NCBI RefSeq assembly: GCF_907165205.1
Contig: NC_058196.1
Location: 21,928,501 to 21,992,500, forward strand
Origin: Coccinella septempunctata
Taxonomy: Eukaryota > Arthropoda > Insecta > Coleoptera > Coccinellidae
Length of the DNA: 64,000 nt
Direction: 5' to 3'
Shown: positions 11,301 through 22,861 of the stretch, piece after piece
Layout of the letters: each line of letters begins with the position of its first letter
How positions within the stretch are numbered: the stretch's first letter is position 1
Translations under genes and position numbers: made by a program
Notes under the pieces: model-generated
Database searches by the model: none
The model's input: only the letters and a program-made list of their open reading frames with translations
What the model was told of the DNA's origin: nothing

Positions 11301-14300
11301 GGGCACCGAGATAGGTTCAGGAGTAGAGGTGGCGGCGGCTTGTGATTGATCTACGGCCTGGAAGCGGATGAAGGAAGGTTTCGTTAATACTTAACATCGA
11401 TATAAAGAATATATACAACTGACATGTTAAAATTTCGTATTCTAACAAATAAGGGCGATAAAATGACAAGTTCGAACGCTGCAAGTTTCACACATGATGG
11501 TATGAATGTCATAATGCTCAACGAAATGAGATAGATTGTGATCACTTTATGCGATCGTGGATGAAAATTATTCAAATAACTTTTTATCTTTTTTAGTCGC
11601 CTTTGTTATATCTTATATACATAACAATTTCTCAATCTTTCATGTATTCTTTCAGTTAAGTTAGTTGTTTTGAAATAACAGTTTAGATATATTATTCAAT
11701 TTATTCATTTTTAGTCTCATTAATTACATGAGTTTTTCCTTAAGCTCTTGTATCATACTCCAAATTGTATGGTACCCCGTTACACTAACCTTTGCTAAAA
11801 CTCATACATATGCTATATTGTTTGATAACCAAAAATATATTGCTTACATTCAAAAGAATATATATAGACTAATTCAGTAATCTGTTGGAAATGTACACTG
11901 ATGAATCTTATAAAATCACGATTTCAAAATTAAATGAATGCCCTTTCATTATCCATATATTACTAACCTGCTAAAAGTCTATCACTCCTAGAGGTATGGT
12001 TTCGCTTGTGCGTCATTCAGGAAAACCTAACTACCCTCCACCCGTCGTAGAGGGTGCATGACTTACACCCTCAAGTATGGGGTAATTTAAAATGAAAATT
12101 GACCTGTTCAAGCATTTTTCTACAAAATAGTAAATACCGGAGATTTAATTTTGTAGGTTACTTTCCACTCACTCTGTATAATACTGAATATTCAAAATTT
12201 TCTGTTTCTTTGGCCGAGGTTCAGGTAATAGACCTGAAAAGTCTCGCATAAAGCTTGGGCATCTGGGTCTCATCTTACTGGGCAACAACCATAAAGAATA
12301 TTATATTTTCATATTATTCTTTAGGCAGTGATCTAGAAATGTCTTAACTAAAGAGTTTTCCAGGAAATTCGTTCTCAAGTAGGTTATAACATTTTTTCTC
12401 GAATTTTCTAACGCAATACGTCAACTGTCATGAAACGTCAACTGTCATACCCCATAATCTACTTGAGGGCGAATTCCTGAGCTCCCTTTGTGATTTCAGA
12501 AACCAAACTCACCTCGAACATGACAAGTAGTTAACGTCGAATGAACGGACTAGCAATTAACGCACGAAACGAAAATAATAAAAGTACGTAACAACCAGTT
12601 TTGCGTCCTTGTCGATGGTATGCGCCGCCATTGACTGTAAAACGAACTGAACAACGTCGAGCCGAAGATAACGAAAGAAAAAAAAATTAATAATACCGTC
12701 GGCGGCAATTTTCATAAGTGCGACATTGAGATTTCCATATAAGAATTAAATATCGATCAGCCCAATGTCGTTTTAGCGACGATGCATTCGGATCGCTTAG
12801 CTGAATTAGCACATTCTACGAATTTCGTCGGTTTTACGATCGGGTCGAACGATCTTTCAAGGTATCGTAGACGATGGCTATCTTAGATCACACTTTTTAT
12901 CGTGCAACGAAATTATATAATTAATACTGGTTCTCCATTATAAGACTTTTCCGGAGGAAATGAGAAAGAACGCTGCATATATTACACAAGGGTTCATTTT
13001 TACCGAATCGTCGAAAAGTACCCACTTTCAATTTCCATCAAAACAGGTCCGAATATAATTTTTTATTCATCTGTCGAACTGCCGTCGAAATATCAGTTGG
13101 AAAATCGATGGTTGAAGAAGATTTAAAAGGATGCGCAATAGGAGATCGGGGTCACAAGGAATTTGCCACAGGCTACGTCACAGTAGCACGTATTGGGGTG
13201 ATCTTTTGGGTTTTTTGTAGCAGACATGGGAAACCCAAATATTGATGAGTAACATATTTGGTACTATGAGACTGCAGTTATTTTAGGAACCAATAAAAGG
13301 AATATGAATAGTGTACATCATATCCACTAAAAAAATTGATTCCGAAAGAAAATAACGTCGTGGAATGAAATCAAAAATCTTTTTTCGCATCATATCTAGA
13401 ATATAACTAGAACTGAAGGCCATTTCTTCACAGATAAAAAAATCTGAAAAGAATTTTTTCTGCAGCAGACCAATCTAACAAATATGAATAGTTCAAATCT
13501 AGCAAATAAAATTGATTCCAAATGGGAGATTATTCCAAAGAATAAAAACCCATCTCCATTTTTAACACAGATAAAGACAGTTGAAGCAGATTTTTTTGTA
13601 GCAGACATGGGAAAACCAAATATTCTTGAAAAATATATTTGGCACTATGAGAATGCAACTTTTTTAGGAACCAACCTAACAAATATGAATGGTTCATCAT
13701 ATTAAGCAATAAAATTGATTCCATGTTAGAGATTTTTCCATAGAATAAAATCCTAACTCCATTTTTAACACAGATAGAGACAGTTGAAGCAGATTTGTCT
13801 GTAGCAGACATGGGAAAACCAAATATTCTTGAAAAATATATTTGGCACTATGAGAAAGCAATTGCTTTAGGAACCATATTAACAAATATGAATAGTTTAT
13901 CATATATTGCACTGAAATTGATTCCATATGAGAGATTTTTCCAAATAGTAAAAGCCTAACTCCATTTTTAACACAGGTAAACACAGTTGGAGCAGATTTT
14001 TCTGTAGCAGACATGGGAAAACCAAACATTATTGAAATATATATTTGGCACTATGAGAATGCAATTTTTTTTAGGAACCAATCTAACAAATATGAATAGT
14101 TCATCATATTAAGCAATAAAATTGATTCCATTTTAGAGATTTTTCCACAGAATAAATCCTATATTTTCAACACAGATAGAGACAGTTGAAGCAGATTTGT
14201 CTGTAGCAGACATGGGAAAACCAAATATTCTTGAAAAATATATTTGGCACTATGAGAATGCAATTGCTTTAGGAACCATATTAACAAATATGAATAGTTT

Positions 14301-17300
14301 ATCATATATTGCACTGAAATTGATTCCATATGAGAAATTATTCCACAGAATAGAAACCTAACTCAATTTTTAACACAGATAAAGGCAGATGAAGAAGATT
14401 CATCTGTAGCAGACATGGGAAAACCAAATATTCTTGAAAAATATATTTGGCACTATGAGAATGCAACTTTTTTAGGAACCAACCTAACAAATATGAATGG
14501 TTCATCATATTAAGCAATAAAATTGATTCCATGTTAGAGATTTTTCCATAGAATAAAATCCTAACTCCATTTTTAACACAGATAGAGACAGTTGAAGCAG
14601 ATTTGTCTGTAGCAGACATGGGAAAACCAAATATTCTTGAAAAATATATTTGGCACTATGAGAAAGCAATTGCTTTAGGAACCATATTAACAAATATGAA
14701 TAGTTTATCATATATTGCACTGAAATTGATTCCATATGAGAGATTTTTCCAAATAGTAAAAGCCTAACTCCATTTTTAACACAGGTAAACACAGTTGGAG
14801 CAGATTTTTCTGTAGCAGACATGGGAAAACCAAACATTATTGAAATATATATTTGGCACTATGAGAATGCAATTTTTTTTAGGAACCAATCTAACAAATA
14901 TGAATAGTTCATCATATCAAGCAATAAAATTGATTCCATTTTAGAGATTTTTCCACAGAATAAATCCTATATTTTCAACACAGATAGAGACAGTTGAAGC
15001 AGATTTGTCTGTAGCAGACATGGGAAAACCAAATATTCTTGAAAAATATATTTGGCACTATGAGAATGCAATTGCTTTAGGAACCATATTAACAAATATG
15101 AATAGTTTATCATATATTGCACTGAAATTGATTCCATATGAAAAATTATTCCACAGAATAGAAACCTAACTCAATTTTTAACACAGATAAAGGCAGATGA
15201 AGAAGATTCATCTGTAGCAGACATGGGAAAACCAAATATTCTTGAAATATATATTTGGCACTATGAGAATGCAATTGCTTTAGGAACCATCCTAACAAAT
15301 ATGAATAGTTCATCATATTTAGCACTAAAATTGATTCCGTATGAGAGATTATTCCACAGAATATAAACCTAACTCCATTTTTAACACAAATAGAGGCAGT
15401 TGAAGCAGATTTTTCTGTAGCAGACATGGGAAAACCAAATATTCTTGAAATATATATTTGGCACTATGAGAATGCAATTTTTTTAGGAACCAATCTAACA
15501 AATATGAATAGTTCATCATATTAAGCAATAAAATTGATTCCACATTAGAGATTTTTCCACAGAATAAAATCCTAACTCCATTTTCAGCACAAATAGAGGC
15601 AGTTGAAGCAGATTTTTTTGTAGCAGACATGGGAAAACCAAATATTCTTGAAAAATATATTTGGCACTATGAGAATGCAATTGCTTTAGGAATCATTCTA
15701 ACAAATATGAATAGTTCATCATATCTTGCACTGAAATTGATTCCGTAGGAGAGATTATTCCACAGAATAAAAACCCAACTCCATTTTTAACACAAATAGA
15801 GGCAGTTGAAGCAGATTTTTCTGTAGCAGACATGGGAAAACCAAATATTCTTAAAAAATATAATTGGCACTATGAGAATGCAATTTTTTTAGGAACCAAT
15901 CTAACAAATATGAATAGTTCATCATATTAAGCAATAAAATTGATTCCATGTGAGAGATTATTCCACCGAATAAAAACCCAACTCCATTTTTAATACAGAT
16001 AAAGGCAGTTGAAGCAGATTTTTCTGTAGCAGACATGGGAAAACCAAATATTCTTGAAAAATATATTTGGCACTATGAGAATGCAATTTTTTTAGGAACC
16101 AATCTAACAAATATGAATAGTTCATCATATTTAGCAATAAAATTGATTCCATATGAGAGATTTTTCCGTAGAATAAAAATCTAACTCCGTTTTTTGCACA
16201 CATAAAGTCAGTCGAAGCAGATTTTTCTGTAGCAGACATGGGAAAACCAAATATTCTTGAAAAATATATTTGGCACTATGAGAATGCAATTTTTTTTAGG
16301 AATCAATGCAACAAATATGATAATTGGCATCATATCTCAATATAAAATTCAATTCCACACATGAATTTCTGCTGAAAAAACTATGAGTATGCGATGTATG
16401 AATAATGAATGCACCACGTCTGAGCGTTACACCATTCTTTCTATTCTCTCCTTTAACGAATTAAATTTTGTTCGAACAGTCGATGGATATAAAAATATAA
16501 AATAATTCAGAATGTTCAATTTTTAAAAATATCTTGGTCATACCGCATCGAGGACGACCATCCCCTCTGCAGATACCCTCCCTTCCATGACGGGATGCAA
16601 GCTGGTGTTTGAGACATCGTGGCCGCTACCTTGCTGATCGCCCGGGCGGTTCTGGGCGGGCGCGCCAGGTAGCAGGGTATTGCTAGGGCGGTTCGGTAAT
16701 TCCTGACTGCTTTTTTTCGACGGCAAATGGCTCTGTGACATACTCTGAATTTGGACGATGGGATGACGAAATGTCTGTCATTTTGACAGGAAAGGTAAGC
16801 ACAAAGTCGGTCGCTACGGAAACCCGAGAGAACATTTCTATGCGGCGATTATACCGTGGGCCGAGAACCACCGAAATTGGTATCGGGGAAAGAAACGCGT
16901 CTTTCTTCTTCTTCGTCATAAAAGAGTTCACAAATTCTTGCCAACTTTTTCACTAAAAACACATTTTCTTCTATTGGGTTTCCATTCAGCATTTTACCGA
17001 TAATCACAGAAAATATAGTGAATGTTTTTTATGTATTGCGACTGTGCATAGAGGTGATATAAACCGTCAAATTTATCAAGGAGAACTTCTCAACTATCAA
17101 GGTTTTCTGTGACAAAACCATAGCTATAGGACAAAAAACACAAAAATCCCTGAATAATGTCAGAATTTGCTTCAAAAATCCTAATTATAAATTTTCCTTC
17201 ATACCACTTTTGTTTGACAACCCAGGAAATATCCTGGGCTACTTGGTATTCCTAGGAAGGAATGTTAAATAAACTGAAAGTCACAGTATCGAGTATTTGC

Positions 17301-18068
17301 AAGGTTGTCAAGAGTTTCTGAACTCGTCTAGTGAGTAAGCAATACTATTATGAAATATTCTTTGGTTCTGTGGTTCAACTCTTCTTTCTGTGACAAGTAG
17401 TTCATTCGTAGAATCACTGTCACTGTGACAGATCTTCTGATTGGAGGTTAGGTTCCGACTCTCCAGAAACGATTTCGTTATTTGTGAACGAATTAGGAAA
17501 ATAATACTGAACAATCAATATTTAGTAGTAGACAAATAAAATTTAAGCGATAAATATTTAAAATGCCCTTCCTTCATCTTGCCCGATTTTTTCCACTCGG
17601 TAATTGTTGTAAAACTTGCAGCGTTTCGTGTAGTCATCTTTTGATGATAGCAACAAAGAATATACTTTTCTAAACGAATTCCATCATTAAAGAAACAATA
17701 GGGAGAAAGAAAATGTACTCACTTCAGCTTGGCCAAAATCGGCATGTGACACCAGAGGACTTATGTGATTCGTCGTTGGTGTAGCTGCTGAAGCCATGCT
17801 CAAGGCGTTGCAGTGACTTGAAGGGGTTGTTGGAAGTTGTTGTTTCTTTTTAAGGGCTTCCTACAACAGAAACCATCAATCAGTGAAAATACGCATAAGA
17901 ATGGTTTTCATTCAGCACTCAGAACTGCCGCTATCCCACCTAATTAAATAAAAATCAATCGAAACTCACCTTGTAACACAGGGAACAGAGTCCATCGGTG
18001 GCTGGACTGCCGTAAAAGCCGCAACCCGATCTGCAAAGGGTCTGCATCTGATTCGATTCGCGCTCCAT
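8331..18068 (-). CDS. A20/AN1 zinc-finger protein of the ZFAND5/ZFAND6 type
   Basis: Ubiquitin- and stress-linked zinc-finger protein (family knowledge: the A20 finger binds ubiquitin; vertebrate ZFAND5/6 act in proteasome, NF-kB and peroxisomal pathways). Five coding exons on the minus strand join in frame: 18068-17970, 17860-17723, 16744-16544, 11357-11174, 8479-8331, giving 256 residues. Residues 1-33 begin MERESNQ and carry the A20 finger (CRSGCGFYG, CSLCYK). Residues 34-204 are a low-complexity Ser/Pro/Gln linker. The AN1 finger starts at KKKKNRCRVCRKKVGLTG and continues GFECRCGGLFCGIHRYSDKH, with all the Cys and His ligands visible. The protein ends NPVVVGEKIQKI, as in vertebrate ZFAND5/6. 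The methionine in MERESNQ was preferred over the one seven codons later because the family has a short leader before the first Cys. The 5.2-kb intron between exons 3 and 4 is packed with repeats. Confidence 0.93.
8706..8870. mobile_element. MITE with long terminal inverted repeats in the last ZFAND intron
   Basis: The left arm, starting GTTTGTTCGTAGA and containing GCGGTTGTGAACGGTACAGA, pairs with the right arm ending TCTACGAACAAGC. The left arm is interrupted by a small hairpin (ATTGAAC...GTTCAAT, about 8732-8754) flanked by a duplicated GTTTACA, so a second small insertion lies inside the MITE. No coding capacity. Confidence 0.65.
9899..11109. mobile_element. hAT-like MITE split by a fold-back insertion
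   Basis: The outer ends CTACAGTGACTATA (9899-9912) and TATAAAGTCACTGTAG (11094-11109) are inverted copies of each other and match the ends of the MITE at 4042-4253. The internal CAGTGGCGAC pairs with TCGCCACTG, and CCGCCATGTTTTG pairs with CAAAACATGGCGG. The left end is separated from the body by the 988-bp fold-back at 9913-10900. A clean 8-bp target duplication could not be seen here. Confidence 0.65.
9913..10900. mobile_element. Fold-back element: two ~273-bp units per arm, arms inverted
   Basis: A large imperfect palindrome centred near 10.40 kb. Each arm holds two tandem units of about 273 bp (left units start at 9913 and near 10186). The ends are CAGGCTGACAATTT on the left and AAATTGTCACCCTG on the right. 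TATA is found on both sides (9909-9912 and 10901-10904), consistent with a target duplication inside the older hAT-like MITE. Shared landmarks in all four units include the CTCACCCTCTATTCC and GACAAGGATG-type segments. No protein is encoded. Confidence 0.75.
12354..12487. mobile_element. Short inverted-repeat element (possible MITE)
   Basis: AGGAAATTCGTTCTCAAGTAG on the left is matched inverted by CTACTTGAGGGCGAATTCCT on the right, about 130 bp apart, with a central direct duplication of CGTCAACTGTCAT. It sits beside the putative internal promoter of the ZFAND gene. Target duplication not resolved. Confidence 0.45.
12513..12660 (-). promoter_or_regulatory. Putative internal promoter and alternative first exon of the ZFAND gene
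   Basis: On the minus strand this CpG-richer segment runs through TTCAGTTCG (an insect initiator-like TCAGT) and ends at ATG TTC GAG followed by the donor GTGAGT; the last exon base is 12513. The frame after GAG is phase 0, exactly what the acceptor of the AN1-encoding exon at 11357 needs. An in-frame stop lies just before the ATG (12521), so the product would be MFE joined to the linker and AN1 finger, without the A20 finger. The upstream limit given is approximate. Inference from splice phase and composition only. Confidence 0.45.
13200..16320. repeat. 203-bp satellite array in a ZFAND intron, about 15 units
   Basis: The anchor GTAGCAGACATGGG recurs at 13217, then 13598, 13801, 14004, 14203, 14406, 14609, 14812, 15011, 15214, 15417, 15620, 15823, 16026 and 16229. 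Spacing is 203 bp except twice 199 bp. The first interval (381 bp) holds a diverged unit with TGCAGCAGAC near 13461. Each unit also carries AAATATATTTGGCACTATGAGA, AACAAATATGAATAGTTCATC-like and AACTCCATTTTTAACACA-like blocks. Short open frames on the minus strand repeat with the unit and are not genes. Confidence 0.9.
13598..15213. repeat. 808-bp higher-order repeat, two copies, within the satellite
   Basis: Four consecutive units (203, 203, 199, 203 bp) are repeated as a block: units at 13598, 13801, 14004, 14203 correspond to those at 14406, 14609, 14812, 15011. The 199-bp variant falls in the same place in both blocks, and the blocks look almost identical over long stretches. This indicates one recent 808-bp duplication by unequal exchange. 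Confidence 0.85.
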
Positions 18069-18226
18069 CCTCACCAGTGGCGGTACGACACGCTGGCCGC
18101 CTTATCTCCCTGCCGTTCTTCTGATACGTCCCTGGAGAAACGTGGATACCGGGTGACGTCACCAGGCCTTGCGCGTATTTTGTGGACCCTTTGTCACGAA
18201 CGATCCTCTGTCAAGGAGATGCTTTT
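18069..18226 (-). other. 5' UTR part of the first ZFAND coding exon
   Basis: Upstream of the ZFAND start codon the minus strand runs back to a good acceptor, TTTTTCTTTACAG, with the first exon base at 18226. This implies at least one non-coding leader exon further upstream (higher coordinates). A candidate donor lies at 35896. Confidence 0.55.
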
Positions 18227-18324
18227 CTGTAAAGAAAAATGGAGACGTTATTGGGTGCAAATAAAAACAATATCTCGTGAGAGAAGATTCCCTAATTCAT
18301 TGTAAAATTATTACATTAGGGGCG

Positions 18325-18585
18325 ACCGTTTACGTTAGGACTAGCTTGTTTACGTAGGGACCCCCAAGTTTTTACGTAAGGACATGCTTGTTTACGTAGG
18401 GACTCCAGAGTTTTTACGTAAGGACTGATTATATAACGTAGGGACCAGCTTGTTTACGTAAGGACATGCTTGTTTACCTAGGGACTCCAGAGTTTTTACG
18501 TAAGGACTGATTATATAACGTAGAGACCCGCTTGTATACGTATGGGCTTACGAGTTCACGTAAGGATCCGCCCTTTTACGTGGTA
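18325..18585. repeat. Array of TACGTA-like sites, 20-22-bp spacing, 82-bp higher-order repeat
   Basis: Thirteen TACGTA or near variants occur at 18331, 18351, 18373, 18393, 18415, 18435, 18455, 18475, 18497, 18517, 18537, 18557 and 18577. Most sit in TTTACGTAGGGAC or TTTACGTAAGGAC. Four successive sites make an 82-bp block that repeats (18373/18455, 18393/18475, 18415/18497, 18435/18517, 18455/18537). The array lies about 100 bp upstream of the acceptor of the ZFAND coding exon. Confidence 0.85.
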
Positions 18586-18589
18586 AGTT

Positions 18590-20338
18590 AGCGTTGTTAT
18601 GAATATGAGAACTAAAATACATTTTTTGTTTCAATAAACACCTTAAAATACTCGAAGCTATCTCAAGCTAGATCAAAAATGTTTCATTTATGCTTGTTAC
18701 CAAGATAAAACTTTAGCAAAGCAGTATTTTGTGGAAAATGGAACTGGGTCACTTCCGCGAAATATGCCATAATGAAATCAGTCGAAAAGTTACAGTTTCT
18801 GATTGCTTATCAGCGGAAGGTCTCCTATCTTGGCAGATTTCGACCCCAAGTTCGTTTATGTGCTAGAAAATCGAACCTTTGAAGATAACCTGAAGACATT
18901 ATTGAGGGCAACATTTGGATTCTCGCTCAACTTTTTTTTTAAACAAATATTCCTAAGGTATCTCCTCAACTGCTTTCATTTAAGCAAGCTGTGGTTTTCG
19001 CATCAAGAAATTTTTTTTTAGTTACATCACATCTTTGTCCGAATTTCTCCTAATGTTTTAGAGGCACCCGTATGATCATGATTAACATACTGAATATCGG
19101 AATTCAGTAATTTCGGCATTTTCAAATCAACTCAAATTAAAAGACGAAACGGGAAACAAGACGTTCTTATACCTATCGGTTAGTCTACTAAACCAGGGAT
19201 TGGCAAATAAAAGACTAGCAACTCCCACATATATATCATCTACCAAGGTAGATTTCCTGGGACACAAGAAGCAGTATGATCACACCCAGAAGATCGCAAA
19301 AGTTGAGGTAAAGAAGTGCCTTTCGAGGTCAAGGGAAAACCACAGTTCACTTGCACTGAAGTATTGAGTTCACGTCAGGCCCAAAAACAGAACATTAATA
19401 GAACAATGGAAGTATGTTCACGGCCAATAAAATTAATTTTGGATGAAACTGAGGAACGTAACCACGGTCATAGAGTACAACTGTCCACATGAGCAACATT
19501 CAAGGTAGAATTGAAATTTTGACAATTCATTCCGTGATCTATAGTCCAATAAAAATCGACCCATTCTAAACAAATTGCGGCATCCTCTAAGGTCCCTCCA
19601 AAAAATGGCTTTTGGGGCCCCACTTACCCACGTTAACCCTAAAGACGGGTAGCTTTCCCAGTTTCGTCAGAGAATCATCTTCGAGCTATTTAGCCAGTAG
19701 GACCGTCAAAAAGGACACTCACTACAGGGTTCGGGATCGACCGCAATGTCCTCCTCTTAGACGGGAAATCGACAATTTCTTCGACTGCTCCGGACGACTC
19801 GTGGAATTTTAAACTGACATGGTTCGAAACTATGGCGACCAAAGTGAAGTTACGTCAACCAAGATGGTTGTCAACAGGACGCTGTCGTTCGCTGGGGGGA
19901 AAATTCACAAGATTCACTTTCCACGTACGTATTTGCCAATTTTTTCATGATTGACACAGTCCAGCGAATGGAGCAGTTGTTGAAAACATAGAAGGGTGGG
20001 CTTAGACTCTTTATATTTTGGCATCAGAGCTACACAGTACTCTGTTGTAATACTCGAATATTGTGCTACTAAGTTCATTTAAATAAACTTGGTACTTGTA
20101 TCCGTACATACCTATTCAGTGGATGTATCCAATAAAGCTTTGCGCAAGTCCGAACTTGTCTGCGCCTGTCTAACGCATGCCCAATTCGCAATAACTTCCA
20201 ACTTGCTCCTTTGTAATAAAATAACGATTCACATCAGGAAATTGAAATTTCAGATTTTCTCGAAATCTGCATTTCTCTACACTACTTGGATTAGCCACAC
20301 CTTACAGAGTTCACACACTCTCTAATCAAATCATTTCA
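18590..20338. other. Gene-poor stretch, nothing supported
   Basis: No family-recognisable coding sequence. The open frames at 18803-19021, 19612-19812 and 20089-20325 are short and lack splice or homology support. The segment near 19560-19810 is richer in G and C than its surroundings but encodes nothing identified. Confidence 0.35.
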
Positions 20339-20339
20339 T

Positions 20340-21300
20340 CATTTCAAAAGTTTTCGAAATATTACTTCTTCATACAGTGCTATTTTGGGGAGTTTTGTGT
20401 CTTGCATCCTCAGAATGTGGCCGCTCCATCTGAGTTGGGCCCTGGTTACTCGAGTCTCAATTGTTATACAACTTGAGCGTTGCAAGACTTCTGCATTCGA
20501 AACTTTGTGGAACCATCTGATGTGCATTATCTGTCTTAGATGACGTTGTTGGGTTTGTTCAAGCTGTTTAATATGTCGCCTGTAGGGCGACTTTAGGGAA
20601 GCTTTCGGTACCGTAAAGAAGCGTTGGGAGGACCACTGCTTTGTAAACGGCTGTCTTGGTCTTCAGATTGAGGTCGTGATTTTGAAACACTCTGACCTTT
20701 AGCTTCCAGAATGCCCGTGATGTCGAATTGATACGGTTGTTTATTTCCGTGTCTAGGTTAGCCCTAGTATTTTTGAAGCTTCCCAAGTATTTGAACTGCT
20801 CGACCTGTTCTAGAGTTTCATTATCCAGGCTGATATCTGTTTGAAGGCTTTCTGGCGGTCTTACCAGGATTTTGGTTTTGTCGATATTGAGTCTAAGGCC
20901 TAAAGCTTCGTATATATGTTTATAGGTGTCCAGCATTGTCTGTAGATCCTCTGGGCTGTTAGCGATAAGTGCGCAGTCGTCTGCATATTGAAGTTCCGTG
21001 ATAAACTGTGTACGGATTTTTGCTCTGAGGCGCTTCAGGTTAAATAGGCCTCTATCAAATCTGAATCTCATTCCACTACCTCTTACAAGCATACTCATGT
21101 CAGCAATCATCGCAACAGCTATGGCGAAAATATTGAAGAGTAAAGGCGCTAACACGCAGCCTTGTTTTATTCCAGAGTCGGTTTAAAAATGGTTGTTGAG
21201 CCATTATGCTGTATTCTAGCGGTGTTGTTGGTATGGAGGCTTTTACACACTGCTAAGAATTGTTCGGGTACTCCAAGACGTTAGTTGTAATGCCTTAAGC
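20340..21300 (-). pseudogene. RTE/CR1-like non-LTR reverse transcriptase fragment, copy 1
   Basis: The minus strand encodes the palm and thumb of a non-LTR reverse transcriptase: DSGIKQGCVLAPLLFNIF, the catalytic LQYADDCALIA, LRLNIDKTKILV and FKYLGS, then a C-terminal part ending near LPKIALYEE. It is broken. A frameshift near 21181 separates an upstream piece (VPEQFLAVCKSLHTNN). A deletion or shift near 20585-20600 replaces the SWTPYRRHIKQL segment that copy 2 retains. No endonuclease domain is present, so it is a truncated dead copy. Confidence 0.85.
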
Positions 21301-21960
21301 TAAGGAATACTTCGATAGGGGCTTGTTCAGGCAGAAACGGGCATAACGCCTTCGTTCGCCACAATAACAAATGAACTAAATGAAGCGCAACCATACTCAA
21401 CTTTCACCGGACAACCTTCAAGCGAAAAGAAGCGCCAGAACCAGCTGAATAATGGATCAAGGAACGTTTGCGAACGGGAACGAAAGCTCGCGCCAGATAA
21501 GCGACACAGCGATAAATCTCCGAGTACGGGGGCCGTCCGACACGACACCCATTACGAATGACGTGTCAAGGCGGCCTTGGATTTATCGAAAACACTTGTC
21601 GCGATAAATTAGACCGTCCTGTTGACTCCCGTTTGTTTTCAAAACACCGCAGACGTAGTCTTGCATCGACGACGACGTATCTTCGATCGCACACGTGGGA
21701 AATACGTGGGATCTTGGTTAAAAAAATTGACGTTCGGAAAACCGCAGCGGGAAATTGCCGTTTCGAGTTCCGTCGATTCCCAAACGTTCGATTTGCGGTT
21801 AGGATCCCGCGGGAACCGTTTACTACGCCCACGGTTCGAGTATGATTGATTTCTCGAGCGAGGGCGGATTTGACGCCTCGTGTGTGGCCCCCTTAAGCAG
21901 TCGCCCACCGACCGGTTTGAATTATGCGGTTTTGCTGCGACGTTTCCTCGTTTATTTTCG
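21301..21960. other. CpG-richer island, no identified gene
   Basis: Markedly richer in CG dinucleotides than its surroundings, with overlapping open frames on both strands that look like by-products of composition (21558-21845 plus, 21566-21832 minus, 21639-21908 minus). None carries a recognisable motif. It could be a promoter region or an old exon cluster. Confidence 0.3.
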
Positions 21961-22642
21961 GGTTTTTATATTTCCACATGATCGACTTTCTGAATAGAGA
22001 ACGAAAATAAATTATTAACCTTCTCTGATATTTCCGCAGTTAACTTATTGTTCAATAATAACAAACAAGATGAATAATTATGATTACACCTTCGGTCCCG
22101 TGAAGATTGCATTAGGGACCACACGATAAATACTATAAAAACGAACTTTGGTATCAAATTGGAAAAACTTACTCCGACAAATGGTGCACAAAAGCAATTT
22201 AATCAGAAATGAGATAGCAAATCAGAAATAATCCTTCAATTGTATCTACAGTACAAAGATTCACTTGACAAATCAATGATAATTATTTAAAATCAAATGT
22301 ACCAACTGACAAAATGAAAAATTCATATCATGTTGTTGTAGTTGTTTTTACTTGAGTTAAGTATTTGTACAGTCGGTTTTTCTTTCAATAATTGAATTTT
22401 TTGATATTATACCATGGGTTGGGTGAACAGTCAAGGATTTACAATTTATTAGTATATTCTTATGACAAAGGTGTGAAAACGGTAGATCACTTCTTTTAAT
22501 ACCTTTTCTGGGTTCTTCAAAAAAATCTTTACCCTTCTCAATTCTTCCATCATGTAGTATTGTGACACTGTTTGACCTTAGGACCCAAAATATATGAAGA
22601 GTTGAACCCCTTTTCACTCTAAAGCCACTTAAGTTGTATCTG
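21961..22642. other. AT-rich stretch, nothing supported
   Basis: No gene, clear repeat or inverted terminus was seen. The minus-strand frame at 22357-22617 has no recognisable features. Confidence 0.3.
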
Positions 22643-22688
22643 TAAGGCCCGTTTGCCCCAATCCCCCATAAAATGAGTACTTAACTAA

Positions 22689-22861
22689 AGCCCGTTTGCA
22701 ACAGCCGAGAATTCTCTAGAGAATTTACTCGAAAATTCATGCGCCGTGAATTATTTACCGTTGCATACGCACTTTCGGTAGAATTCTCTGTTCAGTTGCA
22801 TACAAAATAATCTCTTCTTGCGAGAATTTTGTAGAGAATTCTCGGCTGTTGTAAACGGACT
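22689..22861. mobile_element. 173-bp MITE nested in the Harbinger-like element
   Basis: Left end AGCCCGTTTGCAACAGCC, followed by GAGAATTCTCTA, is matched inverted by TAGAGAATTCTCGGCTG followed by TTGTAAACGGACT. TAA flanks both sides (22686-22688 and 22862-22864). The terminal CCGTTTGCA resembles the host element's terminus, so the two may be related families. Confidence 0.7.

Noticed and set aside
13396..16239. Repeated minus-strand open frames of 61-110 residues with MSATEKSAS-type starts
   Set aside because: They recur with the 203-bp satellite and change with every indel in it; this is repeat-encoded coincidence, not a gene family.
13200..16320. CRISPR-like array
   Set aside because: Units are 203 bp and similar throughout, with no short repeats separated by unique spacers; the context is an intron of a eukaryotic gene.
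20019..20030. TGGCATCAGAGC resembling a tRNA primer-binding site of an LTR retrotransposon
   Set aside because: One mismatch from the common TGGTATCAGAGC, with no flanking LTR pair, gag or pol seen nearby; a 12-mer alone is not enough.
21558..21908. Four overlapping open frames on both strands in the CpG-richer island
   Set aside because: Simultaneous openness on both strands with Arg-rich products and no motif is expected from base composition.
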